DNA of 45,624 nt. It comes from an uncultured Collinsella sp. (lineage in GTDB: Bacteria; Actinomycetota; Coriobacteriia; Coriobacteriales; Coriobacteriaceae). Of the stretch, positions 1 through 7,661 are shown piece after piece. The translations under genes and the position numbers were made by a program. The notes beneath the pieces are model-generated. The model was not told the origin of the DNA, did no database searches, and saw only the letters and a list, made by a program, of their open reading frames with translations. The stretch's first letter is position 1. Each line of letters opens with the position of its first letter. The stretch is taken from the NCBI GenBank assembly GCA_902493895.1, contig CABUQW010000011.1:1-45624 (forward strand). Direction: 5' to 3'.

Positions 1-77
1 CGTTCCTTCAACTGGGAAAACGGCGCCCCCGGGCCCCAGGAGGGGCAGCGGGGGCGTTCGGCTAGCTGCGGGAACGG
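1..77. repeat. Hairpin-rich intergenic DNA at the window edge
   Basis: A stem CGCCCCC (24-30) pairs with GGGGGCG (50-56), and inside it GCCCC (33-37) pairs with GGGGC (42-46). An outer pairing CGTTCC (1-6) with GGAACG (71-76) suggests a larger inverted repeat that begins before the window. The string TGCGGGAAC at 67-75 resembles the TGCGGA side of the conserved internal loop seen in three complete elements nearby, so this may be a truncated further copy. No gene is visible between 1 and 431; positions 78-291 show nothing I can name. Confidence 0.45.
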
Positions 78-291
78 CCTATTCGCTCAATGTGTTCGGC
101 TGAGATCGGAAATCAACCCCCGGCGCCCCTTCAAAGCGTGGGTCCCTGTAGACATCCTCAGCAAGGTAAACGCAGGGATGGTCGGGGTGTTCCCCTCAAA
201 ATTATTCCGCAGCGCGAAGGCCTCTCGTCTGTGGCTCCGTTGGAGCACAAGATTAAATCAGCGAATGCGACTATCCTGTCGAGGCTGCGCA

Positions 292-408
292 GGTCCCCTT
301 GGGGCTTCCCCTGAAAACAATCCGCAGATCGAATTGCCCCGTCGCGCGAAGCGCACGACGGGGCAATTCATGATCGAGGACGTTTTCAGGGGAAGCCCCA
401 AGGGGACC
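292..408 (-). repeat. Long nested inverted repeat A downstream of thrB
   Basis: Two perfect 27-base arms (292-318 and 382-408) enclose a second perfect 14-bp stem (331-344 with 356-369, GAATTGCCCCGTCG and its complement). Read on the minus strand, the bases between the stems are GTCCTCGATCAT on the left and GATCTGCGGATT on the right. The same framework occurs in the element at 5739-5868 with completely different stems. It lies 24 bases beyond the thrB stop codon. No U-run follows the outer stem, so it is not a standard intrinsic terminator, though it may stabilise or end the thrB transcript. Confidence 0.8.
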
Positions 409-431
409 GGTGAGAGCAATGAGGCAGGACG

Positions 432-1313
432 CTACAGGTATTCGATCTGGGCGCCTTCCGTGTCGCACGTCAGAATGTGCGTGTCACACTTGGGGAACTG
501 CTCACGCAGCTTGACCTGCAGGAACTTTGCCACGATGGTGTCGTCGGTCACAGCCATGAGGGTCGAGCCCGAGCCGCTAATCCAGATGGTCTTAGCGCCG
601 CCGTTAAGGCAGGTGTCGCGCACGGCGTTGTAGTCGGGGATCAGGCGGCGACGATAGGGCTCCTGGATGCGGTCGTCGTTGGCGGCGGCAATCAGGTCCA
701 GGTCACCAGTCTCCAAGCCGCGCGTCATGCCGGCGATGCGGCCCATCTGCCACACGGCGGTGGAGAGTGGAATCTCCTGCGGCACGACCTTGCGTGCCTC
801 GCTCGTGTGCACCTCGTAAGGTGGAATCACGGTAATAAAACGCAAACGATCGCTCACCTCGTAGCGCAGGCACTGGGGGAGCGAATCGGTCGGCGTAAAG
901 GAGCAGACGGCGCCGCCCAGGATAGCGGGGGCGACGTTATCGGGATGGCCCTCGACCTCGGTGGCGATGCGGACGAGCTCGGCGCGGTCGACGGTATGGC
1001 CCGTCAACGCGGCGGCAGCCATGATGCCGGCGACGACGCAGGTGGAGCTGGAACCCAGGCCGCGGGCGACGGGCACGTCGGTCTGAATGTCGATGGCAAC
1101 GGGAAAAGCCGGCTCGTCCCAGGCGGCCAGAGCATCGACAAAGCTTACATAGACCAGGTTATTCTCGTTTTGGAACTCCTCGGGGCAGCCCGTGATGGTG
1201 AGCTTGTCGGCGCGCTCAAAGGTAAAGTGCGAGTAGAGGCTGACGGCCATGCCGAGGGTATCGTAGCCAATGCCCAAGTTGGCGCTTGTTGCTGGGACGG
1301 TGATCTTGATCAT
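432..1313 (-). CDS. thrB: Homoserine kinase
   Basis: This GHMP-family kinase phosphorylates homoserine with ATP to O-phosphohomoserine, the substrate of threonine synthase encoded just upstream. The 293 residues match the usual length. The N-terminus MIKITVPATSANLGIGYDTL carries the family's opening motif, and the phosphate-binding loop PVARGLGSSSTCVVAG lies near residue 85. A C-terminal GSGSTLMAV motif is typical of the second GHMP domain. The start at 1313 is fixed by AGGAGG seven bases upstream (about 1320-1325). One outer arm of inverted repeat B begins two bases beyond that Shine-Dalgarno. thrC lies upstream on the same strand, but a terminator and the hairpin element separate them, so thrB may have partly independent expression. 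Confidence 0.93.
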   Translation of the reverse strand: MIKITVPATSANLGIGYDTLGMAVSLYSHFTFERADKLTITGCPEEFQNENNLVYVSFVDALAAWDEPAFPVAIDIQTDVPVARGLGSSSTCVVAGIMAAAALTGHTVDRAELVRIATEVEGHPDNVAPAILGGAVCSFTPTDSLPQCLRYEVSDRLRFITVIPPYEVHTSEARKVVPQEIPLSTAVWQMGRIAGMTRGLETGDLDLIAAANDDRIQEPYRRRLIPDYNAVRDTCLNGGAKTIWISGSGSTLMAVTDDTIVAKFLQVKLREQFPKCDTHILTCDTEGAQIEYL

Positions 1314-1326
1314 GTGAGTCCTCCTG

Positions 1327-1438
1327 GCGTGCCTGGCTGTTTAGTTCGCTGCTCGGGCAGTCCTGCGCAAGACGGAAAGCACATTAAGTGCTTTCCTTTG
1401 CGTGCGGAACTCGCGACGAACTAAACAGCCAGGCACGC
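1327..1438 (+). repeat. Long nested inverted repeat B between thrC and thrB
   Basis: Perfect 22-base arms (1327-1348 and 1417-1438) enclose an inner stem GAAAGCAC/GTGCTTTC (1375-1382 with 1388-1395). Between them the plus strand reads AGTCCTGCGCAAGACG on the left and CTTTGCGTGCGGAACT on the right. This again places GTCCTN and TGCGGA on opposite sides, with a short stem (CGCAAG with CTTTGCG) above. One arm ends two bases from the thrB Shine-Dalgarno, so folding of the thrB leader could affect its translation or stability. Confidence 0.75.
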
Positions 1439-1472
1439 TATGCACGTTCGTCATCATCCCGGTAGGTATCTG

Positions 1473-1507
1473 ATAAAAGAAGGTGCGCCGGCTTTCGCCG
1501 GCGCCTT
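1473..1507 (-). terminator. Intrinsic terminator of thrC
   Basis: On the minus strand CGCCGGC GAAA GCCGGCG forms a stem with a GNRA-type loop, extended by AAGG/CCTT across a small bulge. It is followed by TTCTTTTAT. It begins ten bases after the thrC stop codon. Confidence 0.75.
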
Positions 1508-1516
1508 ATAAGGGGT

Positions 1517-3034
1517 TTAGTTGGTAGCCATCTTTTTTGCAGCCTGCTCTACGTAGTTGGCCATGTCGGCAACGTCGCAGACGTCTTCGAAGCGGACGAG
1601 CTTGGACTCGAGTTCGGCGAGCTGGGTCGGGGCGACCGTATTGGTGGCCTGCTCGAGTACGCGCATAGCCTCAAAGTCGTCTTCGGGAACGTCGAGGCCC
1701 AGGGCGTCGCAGCAGGCGCGCGGGAACTTGTAGGGGCTGGCGGTCGAAAGCAGCACACGGGCCTTGGCGCCCTCGGCGGGAGCGACCTTTTCAAAGACGT
1801 GATAGCCGCAAGCGGTGTGCGGGTCGATTACGTAGCCGTTCGCATCCCAGCAGCTCTTGATGGCAGCGCGGACCTCGTCTTCGCTGGCCCAACCGCAGCC
1901 AAAGACGCTCTGGATCTTGGCCAGCAGCTCGGCGGGCACCTCGTAGCGACCAGTCTGTGCCAGCTGCTCCATAAGGCCGGCAACGAGCTCACAGTCGCCA
2001 TCGGACAGGAAGTACAGCATGCGCTCCAGGTTAGAGCTGATGAGGATGTCCATCGACGGCGAGATGGTCGTGAAGAACGGACGGTTGCGGTCGTAGACGC
2101 CGGTGGTCAGGAAGTCGGCGAGCACGTTGTTCTTGTCGCTGGCCACGACGAGTTTGGCGACGGGCAGGCCCATGCGCTTGGCATAGTAGCCGGCCAGGAT
2201 ATCGCCAAAGTTGCCGGTCGGTACGCAGAACTCCACAGCGTCGCCGGCCTCGATGGCGCCGGCGCGCAGCAGCTGCGCATAGGCGGCAAAGTAGTAGACG
2301 ACCTGCGGCACCAGACGGCCGACGTTGATGGAGTTGGCGCTCGAAAGCACCGTGCCGGCGGCCTCAAGACGCTCGGCAAGCTCCTTATCGGCAAAGATGC
2401 GCTTGACGGCACTCTGGGCATCGTCAAAGTTGCCGCGGATGCCGCAGACGGCGACGTTGTCGCCCTCCTGCGTGGACATCTGCAGATTCTGCACGCGGCT
2501 GACTTTGCCTTCGGGATAAAAGACGGTAATACCCGTGCCCGGAGCGTCGGCAAAACCGGCGAGTGCGGCCTTGCCGGTGTCGCCCGACGTGGCGGTGACG
2601 ATCATGATGCGCTCGGCGCCGCCGTCCTTGGCGGAAGTGCGGGCCATCAGGCGGGGGAGCATCTGCAGGGCGACGTCCTTAAAGGCACTCGTGGGGCCGC
2701 CAAAGAGCTCCATCACATAGGTCTGAGGGGCGTCAGCGCCCGGCGCAGCGTCGAGTTTAACGAGCGGCGTAACCTCTTTACTCGCGAACGTGCCGCGATA
2801 TGCCTCGTCGACACACGCCGAAATTTCTTCGGCCGTGTAATCATTCAGTAACATTCCCAACACATCTTGAGCGATTTCAAAGTACGATTTATCTGCAAGC
2901 GAGCTGATATCGACCTGCTGGGTGCCGAGCTCGTCCGAGACAAACAAACCCCCGTCGGGAGCGATGCCGGTGCGGATTGCCACCTTACTTGAGCACGATA
3001 AAGTGCGTCCTCGTGTACTATGATAAGTTCCCAT
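1517..3034 (-). CDS. thrC: Threonine synthase
   Basis: This PLP enzyme converts O-phosphohomoserine to threonine and phosphate, the last step of threonine synthesis. About 505 residues from the chosen start. The PLP lysine lies in GGPTSAFKDVALQ, the glycine-rich cofactor loop is TATSGDTGKAAL, and the substrate loop SANSINVGRLVPQ is also present. The start at 3034 (MGTYHSTRG) is preferred over an upstream in-frame ATG at 3079. GAGGAG sits nine bases before it, and family members begin with the YxSTRG motif. It is divergent from lysC, sharing an intergenic region of about 100 bases. A terminator follows at 1473-1507. Confidence 0.93.
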   Translation of the reverse strand: MGTYHSTRGRTLSCSSKVAIRTGIAPDGGLFVSDELGTQQVDISSLADKSYFEIAQDVLGMLLNDYTAEEISACVDEAYRGTFASKEVTPLVKLDAAPGADAPQTYVMELFGGPTSAFKDVALQMLPRLMARTSAKDGGAERIMIVTATSGDTGKAALAGFADAPGTGITVFYPEGKVSRVQNLQMSTQEGDNVAVCGIRGNFDDAQSAVKRIFADKELAERLEAAGTVLSSANSINVGRLVPQVVYYFAAYAQLLRAGAIEAGDAVEFCVPTGNFGDILAGYYAKRMGLPVAKLVVASDKNNVLADFLTTGVYDRNRPFFTTISPSMDILISSNLERMLYFLSDGDCELVAGLMEQLAQTGRYEVPAELLAKIQSVFGCGWASEDEVRAAIKSCWDANGYVIDPHTACGYHVFEKVAPAEGAKARVLLSTASPYKFPRACCDALGLDVPEDDFEAMRVLEQATNTVAPTQLAELESKLVRFEDVCDVADMANYVEQAAKKMATN

Positions 3035-3138
3035 ATAACACTGCTCCTCGGATGCCTTGGTCCCAATCGGTGAAACCATGGTATCAGAGCGCGCAAAATA
3101 GGTTCGCAGAGGCTTTTTAGAAAGGTAACCTCCAGCCC

Positions 3139-4527
3139 ATGATTAAGATTGCCAAGTTTGGCGGCTCGTCGGTCGCCGACGCCGAACACTTTAAGAAGAT
3201 CAAGGCCATCGTCGATGCCGACCCGGCTCGCCGTTTTGTGGTGGTTTCTGCCTGCGGTCGCCGCTTTAAGGGCGACACCAAGGTGACCGACCTGCTCTAC
3301 CTGGTTAACGCGCACGTTAAGTACCACGTGTCGTGCGAGGAACTGCTCGAGGACATTGGCCAGCGCTATTTTGATATCGCTGACGAGCTGGAGCTCACCT
3401 ATCCCATCCGTGAGGAGTTCGCGGCCTTTGCCGAGCGCGCCCGCTCGGGCGGCTACTCCACCGAGGAGCTTGTGAGCCGTGGCGAGTACTTTACCGCCCG
3501 CCTGATGGCCGAGTACCTGGGCTTACCGTTCCTGGACGCCGCGACGGTTGTGGCGTTCCATCACGACGGTACGCTCAGCATGAATCGTACCTCCGAGTTG
3601 GTGCAGGAGTACGGTCAGCAGGGCGGCTTTGTTATGCCCGGTTTCTACGGCGCGACGCGTGAGGGCCAGATCAAGCTGCTCGATCGTGGCGGCGGCGATA
3701 TCTCGGGCTCGATTCTGGCCAAGTGCCTGGGCGCCGATCTGTATGAGAACTGGACCGACGTCTCGGGCTTCTATTCTGCCGATCCGCGTATTGTTCCCGA
3801 GGCTCAGCCCATCGCCCGCGTTACCTACGAGGAGCTGCGCGAGCTTTCGTACATGGGTGCGAGTGTCCTGCACGAGGAGGCCGTGTTCCCCGTGCGCGAG
3901 GCCGGCATTCCGCTGGTCATCAAGAACACCAATGCGCCACAGGACCCCGGCACCATCATTAGCGAGACGGCTGACGAGGGCGAGGCAGAGCCCATCATTA
4001 CCGGCGTGACCGGCAAGCGCGGTTTTGTCGCCATCAACGTGGCCCGCGACCGCACCAAGCCCCGCGTTGGCTTTATGCGCCGTGCGCTTTCGGTCTTCGA
4101 GCGCTATGACGTTTCCGTCGAGCATATGCCCACCGGCGTCGACCGCTTTGGCGCCGTGGTGCAGGAGCAGGATGTGCACGATTCGCTGTACTCGCTTGTG
4201 GGCGACATCCAGCAGGAGGTCGAGCCGCTCGAGATCGAGGTCGTTGAGGGTCTGGCGCTTATCGCTACCGTCGGTCGTAACCTGCGCGGCCGCGCAGGTA
4301 TCTCGGGCCATCTGTTTGGCATGCTCGGCCAGGCCGGCGTGAGCGTGCGCATGATTTCGCAGAGCTGTGACGAGATCAATATCATTATTGGTGTCGAGGA
4401 GAAGGACTTCGACCTGGCGATTCAGACCATTTACCGTGCCTTCTCCGACGAAAACGGCATTGTGAAGGTCTCCGATCTGGAGGCTCCTGCGCCGGTCGAT
4501 CCCGCTCTGGCCGCGCTCAAAAAGTAG
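3139..4527 (+). CDS. lysC: Aspartate kinase (aspartokinase)
   Basis: Phosphorylates aspartate, the first committed step to lysine, threonine and methionine. The 462 residues have the kinase signature KFGGSSVAD at residue 5 and the substrate region near residues 180-210 (LLDRGGGDISGSILAKCL). Two C-terminal ACT-type domains span about 305-450 and probably mediate feedback inhibition. With its length and two ACT domains it fits the monofunctional thrA/lysC-type enzymes of Gram-positives; no homoserine dehydrogenase domain is fused. An AAAGG lies about 13 bases before the ATG, a rather long spacing. The promoter region is shared with divergent thrC. asd follows on the same strand after a hairpin. 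Confidence 0.92.
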   Translation: MIKIAKFGGSSVADAEHFKKIKAIVDADPARRFVVVSACGRRFKGDTKVTDLLYLVNAHVKYHVSCEELLEDIGQRYFDIADELELTYPIREEFAAFAERARSGGYSTEELVSRGEYFTARLMAEYLGLPFLDAATVVAFHHDGTLSMNRTSELVQEYGQQGGFVMPGFYGATREGQIKLLDRGGGDISGSILAKCLGADLYENWTDVSGFYSADPRIVPEAQPIARVTYEELRELSYMGASVLHEEAVFPVREAGIPLVIKNTNAPQDPGTIISETADEGEAEPIITGVTGKRGFVAINVARDRTKPRVGFMRRALSVFERYDVSVEHMPTGVDRFGAVVQEQDVHDSLYSLVGDIQQEVEPLEIEVVEGLALIATVGRNLRGRAGISGHLFGMLGQAGVSVRMISQSCDEINIIIGVEEKDFDLAIQTIYRAFSDENGIVKVSDLEAPAPVDPALAALKK

Positions 4528-4537
4528 CGACTGTTCG

Positions 4538-4569
4538 GTAGATTTTTGGGTCATGTCTCAAAAATCTAC
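4538..4569 (+). terminator. Hairpin after lysC
   Basis: GTAGATTTTTG (4538-4548) pairs with CAAAAATCTAC (4559-4569) around a 10-base loop. It starts ten bases after the lysC stop and precedes asd. No U-run follows, so termination may be partial. A TTTCG-rich direct repeat (about 4579-4601) follows. Confidence 0.55.
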
Positions 4570-4700
4570 GGCGGGGCGTTTCGTTTCGGTTTCGTTTCGA
4601 CGGGGCGGATTTCATGCCCGCCCTGTTCTTGTATAAACTGGCAACAATAATCGGCCTGCTCGGCGTGCGGGCAAAAGCCACAACCTTTAAAGGGGGAAGC

Positions 4701-5726
4701 ATGAAACAGTACACGGTTGCTATTTTGGGCGCGACGGGAGCCGTGGGCACCCAGATGCTCGAGTGCCTCAACGAGCAGGAGTTCCCGGTCGGCAAGCTCA
4801 AGCTGTTGGCAAGCGCACGCTCCGCGGGCAAGACCGTTGAGTTCCGCGGCGAGCAAATCGTGATCGAAGAGGCTTGTCCCGAGGCCTTTGAGGGCTGTGA
4901 CATCGTGCTTGGCGCCGCCGGCGACGACATCGCGAAGGAGCTGCTGCCCGAGGCCGTTAAGCGCGGCGCCGTCGTGGTCGACAACAGCCATGCCTTCCGC
5001 ATGGATCCCGAGGTGCCGCTGGTCGTGCCCGAGATCAATGCCGACGACATCAAATGGCATCACGGCCTTATCGCCAATCCCAACTGCGCGACCATCATCG
5101 GCCTGGTTCCCACGTGGCCGCTGCATCAGCTCGCCGGCGTGAAGCGCATGATCGTCTCGACGTACCAGGCGGCTTCGGGTGCTGGCGCTCCCGGTATGGC
5201 CGAGCTCGAGGCTCAGCTGGCCGCCCTGGGCCGTGGCGAGGAGATTCCCGAGCCGCGCGCGTTTGCCGCTCAGCTGGCGAGCAACCTGATTCCGCAGATT
5301 GGCGGCGTCAAGGAGGAGGGCTTTACCTCCGAGGAGATGAAGCTACAAAACGAGGGCCGCAAGATTATGCATCTGCCCGAGCTGCGCGTGAACTGCACTT
5401 GCGTGCGCGTGCCCGTGCTGCGTTCGCACTCCGAGAGCATCACGCTCGAGTTCGAGCGTGACATTACGGTTGACGAGGCCCGTGCTGCGCTGGCTGCCGC
5501 TCCCGGCGTCAAGCTGGTTGATGATATGGCTGCCGAGGATGCGCACGACCGCTTCCCCATGCCGATGGATACGTCCGACCAAGACCTGATTTGGGTCGGC
5601 CGCGTGCGTCGCGACATCTCGAACCCCGAGGCCGCGCGCGGTATCACCTTCTGGTGCTGCGGTGACCAAATCCGTAAGGGCGCGGCAACCAACGCCGTCC
5701 AGATCGCCAAGCTGCTCTGCGAGTAG
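4701..5726 (+). CDS. asd: Aspartate-semialdehyde dehydrogenase
   Basis: NADPH-dependent reduction of aspartyl phosphate to aspartate semialdehyde, following aspartate kinase. The 341 residues start MKQYTVAILGATGAVGTQML with the Rossmann glycine motif. The catalytic cysteine is in NPNCATI (about residue 130), and the active-site arginine/histidine region is in VRVPVLRSHSE. The ATG at 4701 is chosen because AAAGGGGGAAGC precedes it and the N-terminus then matches the family; a longer in-frame reading from 4614 adds unconserved residues. TATAAA at about 4632 may be its -10 box. A very large inverted repeat starts 12 bases after the stop. Confidence 0.93.
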   Translation: MKQYTVAILGATGAVGTQMLECLNEQEFPVGKLKLLASARSAGKTVEFRGEQIVIEEACPEAFEGCDIVLGAAGDDIAKELLPEAVKRGAVVVDNSHAFRMDPEVPLVVPEINADDIKWHHGLIANPNCATIIGLVPTWPLHQLAGVKRMIVSTYQAASGAGAPGMAELEAQLAALGRGEEIPEPRAFAAQLASNLIPQIGGVKEEGFTSEEMKLQNEGRKIMHLPELRVNCTCVRVPVLRSHSESITLEFERDITVDEARAALAAAPGVKLVDDMAAEDAHDRFPMPMDTSDQDLIWVGRVRRDISNPEAARGITFWCCGDQIRKGAATNAVQIAKLLCE

Positions 5727-5738
5727 GTTGACCTGTCC

Positions 5739-5868
5739 GGCGGGGGCCGGGCTTAGTTTTCAGAACGTCCTCGACCATGTGTGGCGCCTTGTCCTGCTCC
5801 TTCGGAGCCGCGGACAAGGCGCCACACTGGTCTGCGGAGTGTTCTGAAAACTAAGCCCGGCCCCCGCC
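5739..5868 (+). repeat. Long nested inverted repeat C downstream of asd
   Basis: Perfect 28-base arms (5739-5766 and 5841-5868) enclose a perfect 15-bp inner stem (5780-5794 with 5812-5826, TGTGGCGCCTTGTCC and its complement). That stem has an apical GCTCC-TTC-GGAGC. The bases between the stems are GTCCTCGACCATG on the left and CTGGTCTGCGGAGT on the right. They match element A (read on minus) except for a C to T and matching G to A change that preserves pairing. The outer and inner stems share no sequence with element A. Confidence 0.82.
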
Positions 5869-5917
5869 TGCGGTGACGCTGCTGCAGGCGGCCTACGATG
5901 GGGCCGTTATTGGTTGA

Positions 5918-5978
5918 GGCCGCTGGGCTGATGTGGGGGCGCGCGGCTGTTGCGGGCTCTGGTCCCAGCGGCGGCCTC
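5918..5978. repeat. Imperfect inverted repeat upstream of the ogt-like gene
   Basis: GAGGCCGCTGGG (5918-5929) pairs with CCCAGCGGCGGCCTC (5964-5978), interrupted only by a three-base insertion in the right arm. It lies in the 350-base gap between asd and the methyltransferase gene. The rest of that gap holds element C and a possible -10 (TATTAT near 6045). Confidence 0.5.
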
Positions 5979-6076
5979 GGCGCTTTGCGCCTGCTGCCTT
6001 GGGTGACTTTGGGGTCGATTGGGGTTGTCTGCACAATTCGCGGTATTATGGTGCGGAGTTTTGAAAGGAGCCGCCG

Positions 6077-6655
6077 GTGGTCACGACGACGTTTGCTTCG
6101 CCTTTGGGCGAAATCTTGCTTGCCGCTGATGGCCGCGGTCTGACGGGGCTTTGGTTTGAGGGGCAGGAGCATTTTGGCTCCACGCTTCTCAAAGAAGATC
6201 CCGAACATGTTGAAGGCGCCGATGCAGTTTCTGGTGCTGGCGGCATGTCGTCGGTGAGTCCTGCAAATGGTGCGGCGTCTTCGGTGCTTGAGCGTTCGTG
6301 GGCTTGGCTGAATGCTTATTTTGCAGGGCAGGAACCTCGGTTTACGCCGCCGTTGCATTTGATTGGCACGGCGTTTCAGCGTGAAGTTTGGTTTGAGCTG
6401 CTTTCTATCCCGCGTGGCGAGGTCGCCACTTATGGCGAAATTGCGGCTCGTGTCGCCGCCCGCCATCGTGTACCGGGAAACGAGGCGCCCGTTGTGTCCC
6501 CCCGTGCGGTGGGGGCTGCGGTCGCTCGCAACCCTGTTTCGATTATCGTGCCGTGCCATCGCGTGGTGGCGGCCGATGGTTCGCTCAACGGATATGCCGG
6601 CGGGCTCGATCGCAAGGAGTGGCTACTTCGGCTCGAGGGTGCGTACGAGGAGTAA
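6077..6655 (+). CDS. Methylated-DNA--protein-cysteine methyltransferase
   Basis: Direct-reversal DNA repair enzyme that transfers the methyl group from O6-methylguanine to its own cysteine. The 192 residues have an N-terminal ribonuclease-like domain and the C-terminal DNA-binding domain. The latter holds FQREVWFELLSIPRGEVATY, the helix RAVGAAVARNP and the acceptor motif PCHRVV with cysteine 160. About 15 residues are inserted between YGEIA and the RAVG helix. The start is a GTG at 6077 with AAAGGAG ten bases upstream. It is single-domain and so Ogt/MGMT-like rather than Ada. Its 3' end runs into an antisense Abi gene remnant. Confidence 0.9.
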   Translation: MVTTTFASPLGEILLAADGRGLTGLWFEGQEHFGSTLLKEDPEHVEGADAVSGAGGMSSVSPANGAASSVLERSWAWLNAYFAGQEPRFTPPLHLIGTAFQREVWFELLSIPRGEVATYGEIAARVAARHRVPGNEAPVVSPRAVGAAVARNPVSIIVPCHRVVAADGSLNGYAGGLDRKEWLLRLEGAYEE

Positions 6656-6796
6656 CGCTCGAGTACTTTGCCTGAAGTAGCCGACTTCGACCAAAGCTCG
6701 CTCGAGTTCGCTTTGATCAGAGCACTTAAGACCCTTGTTTTCTGTCAATAGTGCTATCTGTTCGTTGATGGATATCCACGACTTCTGGTATTTCAT
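6623..6796 (-). pseudogene. N-terminal remnant of an Abi_2 (AbiD/AbiF)-family gene
   Basis: Reading from ATG at 6796 gives MKYQKSWISINEQIALLTEN, then KGLKCSDQSELERALVEVGY and FRQSTRA. This fits the opening of Abi_2 abortive-infection proteins, whose N-termini carry a K-x-[FW]-x-S-x-x-[ED]-Q-I-x-L-L ... GL ... L-x-x-x-x-Y-[YF]-R pattern. Homology stops about residue 47, where the frame enters the antisense of the methyltransferase gene and stops at 6623 (57 codons). Full-length relatives have about 300 residues, so over 80% is missing. An AGAGG five bases before the ATG, a promoter and a pseudoknot leader remain intact upstream, so the loss looks recent. The family call rests on about 45 residues and should be tested by profile search. 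Confidence 0.6.
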
Positions 6797-6861
6797 TTAA
6801 GCCTCTTGATATAAAAAGAGCTGGAGTTGCGCATCGTTGAGAGGCTTTCCAGCTTTAGAGA
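6797..6861 (-). ncRNA. Pseudoknot leader RNA of the Abi remnant (abiF-RNA-like)
   Basis: On the minus strand, four segments occur in the order S1a AGCTGGA (6854-6848), S2a AAGCCTCT (6847-6840), S1b TCCAGCT (6825-6819) and S2b AGAGGCTT (6806-6799). S1a pairs perfectly with S1b (7 bp) and S2a with S2b (8 bp). The interleaved order is an H-type pseudoknot with loops of 14 and 12 bases. S2b contains the AGAGG ribosome-binding site, so folding would hide it. The predicted transcript starts near 6861. Structured RNAs upstream of AbiF-family genes have been described by comparative genomics; equating this one with that family is inference. Confidence 0.55.
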
Positions 6862-6867
6862 CATAAA

Positions 6868-6894
6868 ATTATAAGATACGATGACCTGCGTCAA
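6868..6894 (-). promoter_or_regulatory. Promoter of the Abi leader RNA
   Basis: On the minus strand TTGACG (6894-6889) and TATAAT (6873-6868) are separated by 15 bases. Both boxes are close to consensus although the spacer is short. It reads into the pseudoknot RNA and the Abi remnant. Positions 6897-6966 between it and the next gene show nothing recognisable. Confidence 0.6.
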
Positions 6895-6966
6895 GGAAGC
6901 TGCCAGATGACCTTGGAGCGGCTGATTGCCTGGACTAAAACCTGATGCGCGGGACGGCGCCCCACG

Positions 6967-7605
6967 CTATTCAGCGCGCTTGATAGGATGACGGACCACA
7001 GTCTTAAGTTTCTCCGGTGCACATTTGCGTGGATCGGAGAGATAGATTTCGTGATGGAAACGGGTGTCTGAGAAGTCGGGGACATAGCCCTGCTCGGCCG
7101 TGTATTCATGCATAGCGTCTACGGTCGCCGGTTCGTTGTCGTAGGGCCCGGTGTGCATGCATTGGACGCAGAGGCCCTCGTCAACTTTAAGCAGTTCGAC
7201 GGCGGAAAAGTCCAGTTTCTTTTTGGTCGTGGCTTCCGCGACTGCCCAGTCAAAGTTATCTCGGGTGACGAAATCGGGCAGGCGAATGCACGAGATAAAG
7301 TTGAAATCGTCCTTGCGTACATAATCGATGTCGCCGCTCGGGGAGTCTTGCCACCAGAAACCCTCGAGCGGCGGTACCACAAAGTCGAAATAGCCCTCGA
7401 TACTCCTTGAGCCTTTCTTCGACATCTTGACGGTATAGGCGATGCCGTAAAGCAGCGGCAGGGCGTTTTGATACTCGCCACCTTCGGTATTTGGGTCGCC
7501 CTTGCCGCGAACGGCAACGTAGCTCATAGGCGGGACAGTTACGATACTCGGCTTGCTTGCAGGTCTGTAGAGCTCCTTGCATTCCTTCTTAAAGTCGAAC
7601 GCCAT
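6967..7605 (-). CDS. GyrI-like domain protein
   Basis: A 212-residue protein of the GyrI-like/AraC effector-binding superfamily (SHS2-type small-molecule-binding fold), without a DNA-binding domain. Visible family features are VPPMSYVAVRGKGDPN near residue 25, the YGIAYTVKMSKK segment, and FWWQD, typical of the YdfH/TfpX-like stand-alone members. The start at 7605 has AAAGG eight bases upstream. E. coli GyrI (SbmC) is a gyrase-protecting protein induced in the SOS response. Here a perfect palindromic LexA-type box lies about 57 bases upstream of the start, which supports DNA-damage control. Actual binding to gyrase is not shown by sequence, and a role in handling small molecules is equally possible. 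Confidence 0.85.
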   Translation of the reverse strand: MAFDFKKECKELYRPASKPSIVTVPPMSYVAVRGKGDPNTEGGEYQNALPLLYGIAYTVKMSKKGSRSIEGYFDFVVPPLEGFWWQDSPSGDIDYVRKDDFNFISCIRLPDFVTRDNFDWAVAEATTKKKLDFSAVELLKVDEGLCVQCMHTGPYDNEPATVDAMHEYTAEQGYVPDFSDTRFHHEIYLSDPRKCAPEKLKTVVRHPIKRAE

Positions 7606-7661
7606 GTTGGCCGCCTTTCTGCGTATTGGCCTGCTTAGATAGTGGAATCATATCATAGAAA

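Noticed and set aside
90..633. Two overlapping plus-strand frames near the window start.
   Set aside because: They cross inverted repeat A and the antisense of thrB. Repeats of GASPEN-like residues come from the hairpin arms, not from a protein.
1799..2851. Long plus-strand frame opposite thrC, and similar antisense frames opposite lysC, pfkA, map, dxs and others.
   Set aside because: Shadow frames produced by GC-rich codon bias; no ribosome-binding sites or recognisable domains.
3035..3138. Lysine riboswitch or T-box upstream of lysC/thrC.
   Set aside because: The divergent spacer is only about 100 bases, too short for either, and no matching conserved motifs are visible.
5753..6559. 268-codon minus-strand frame across the asd-ogt gap.
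   Set aside because: It runs through hairpin element C and antisense to the methyltransferase, is rich in Arg and Pro, and has no family features.
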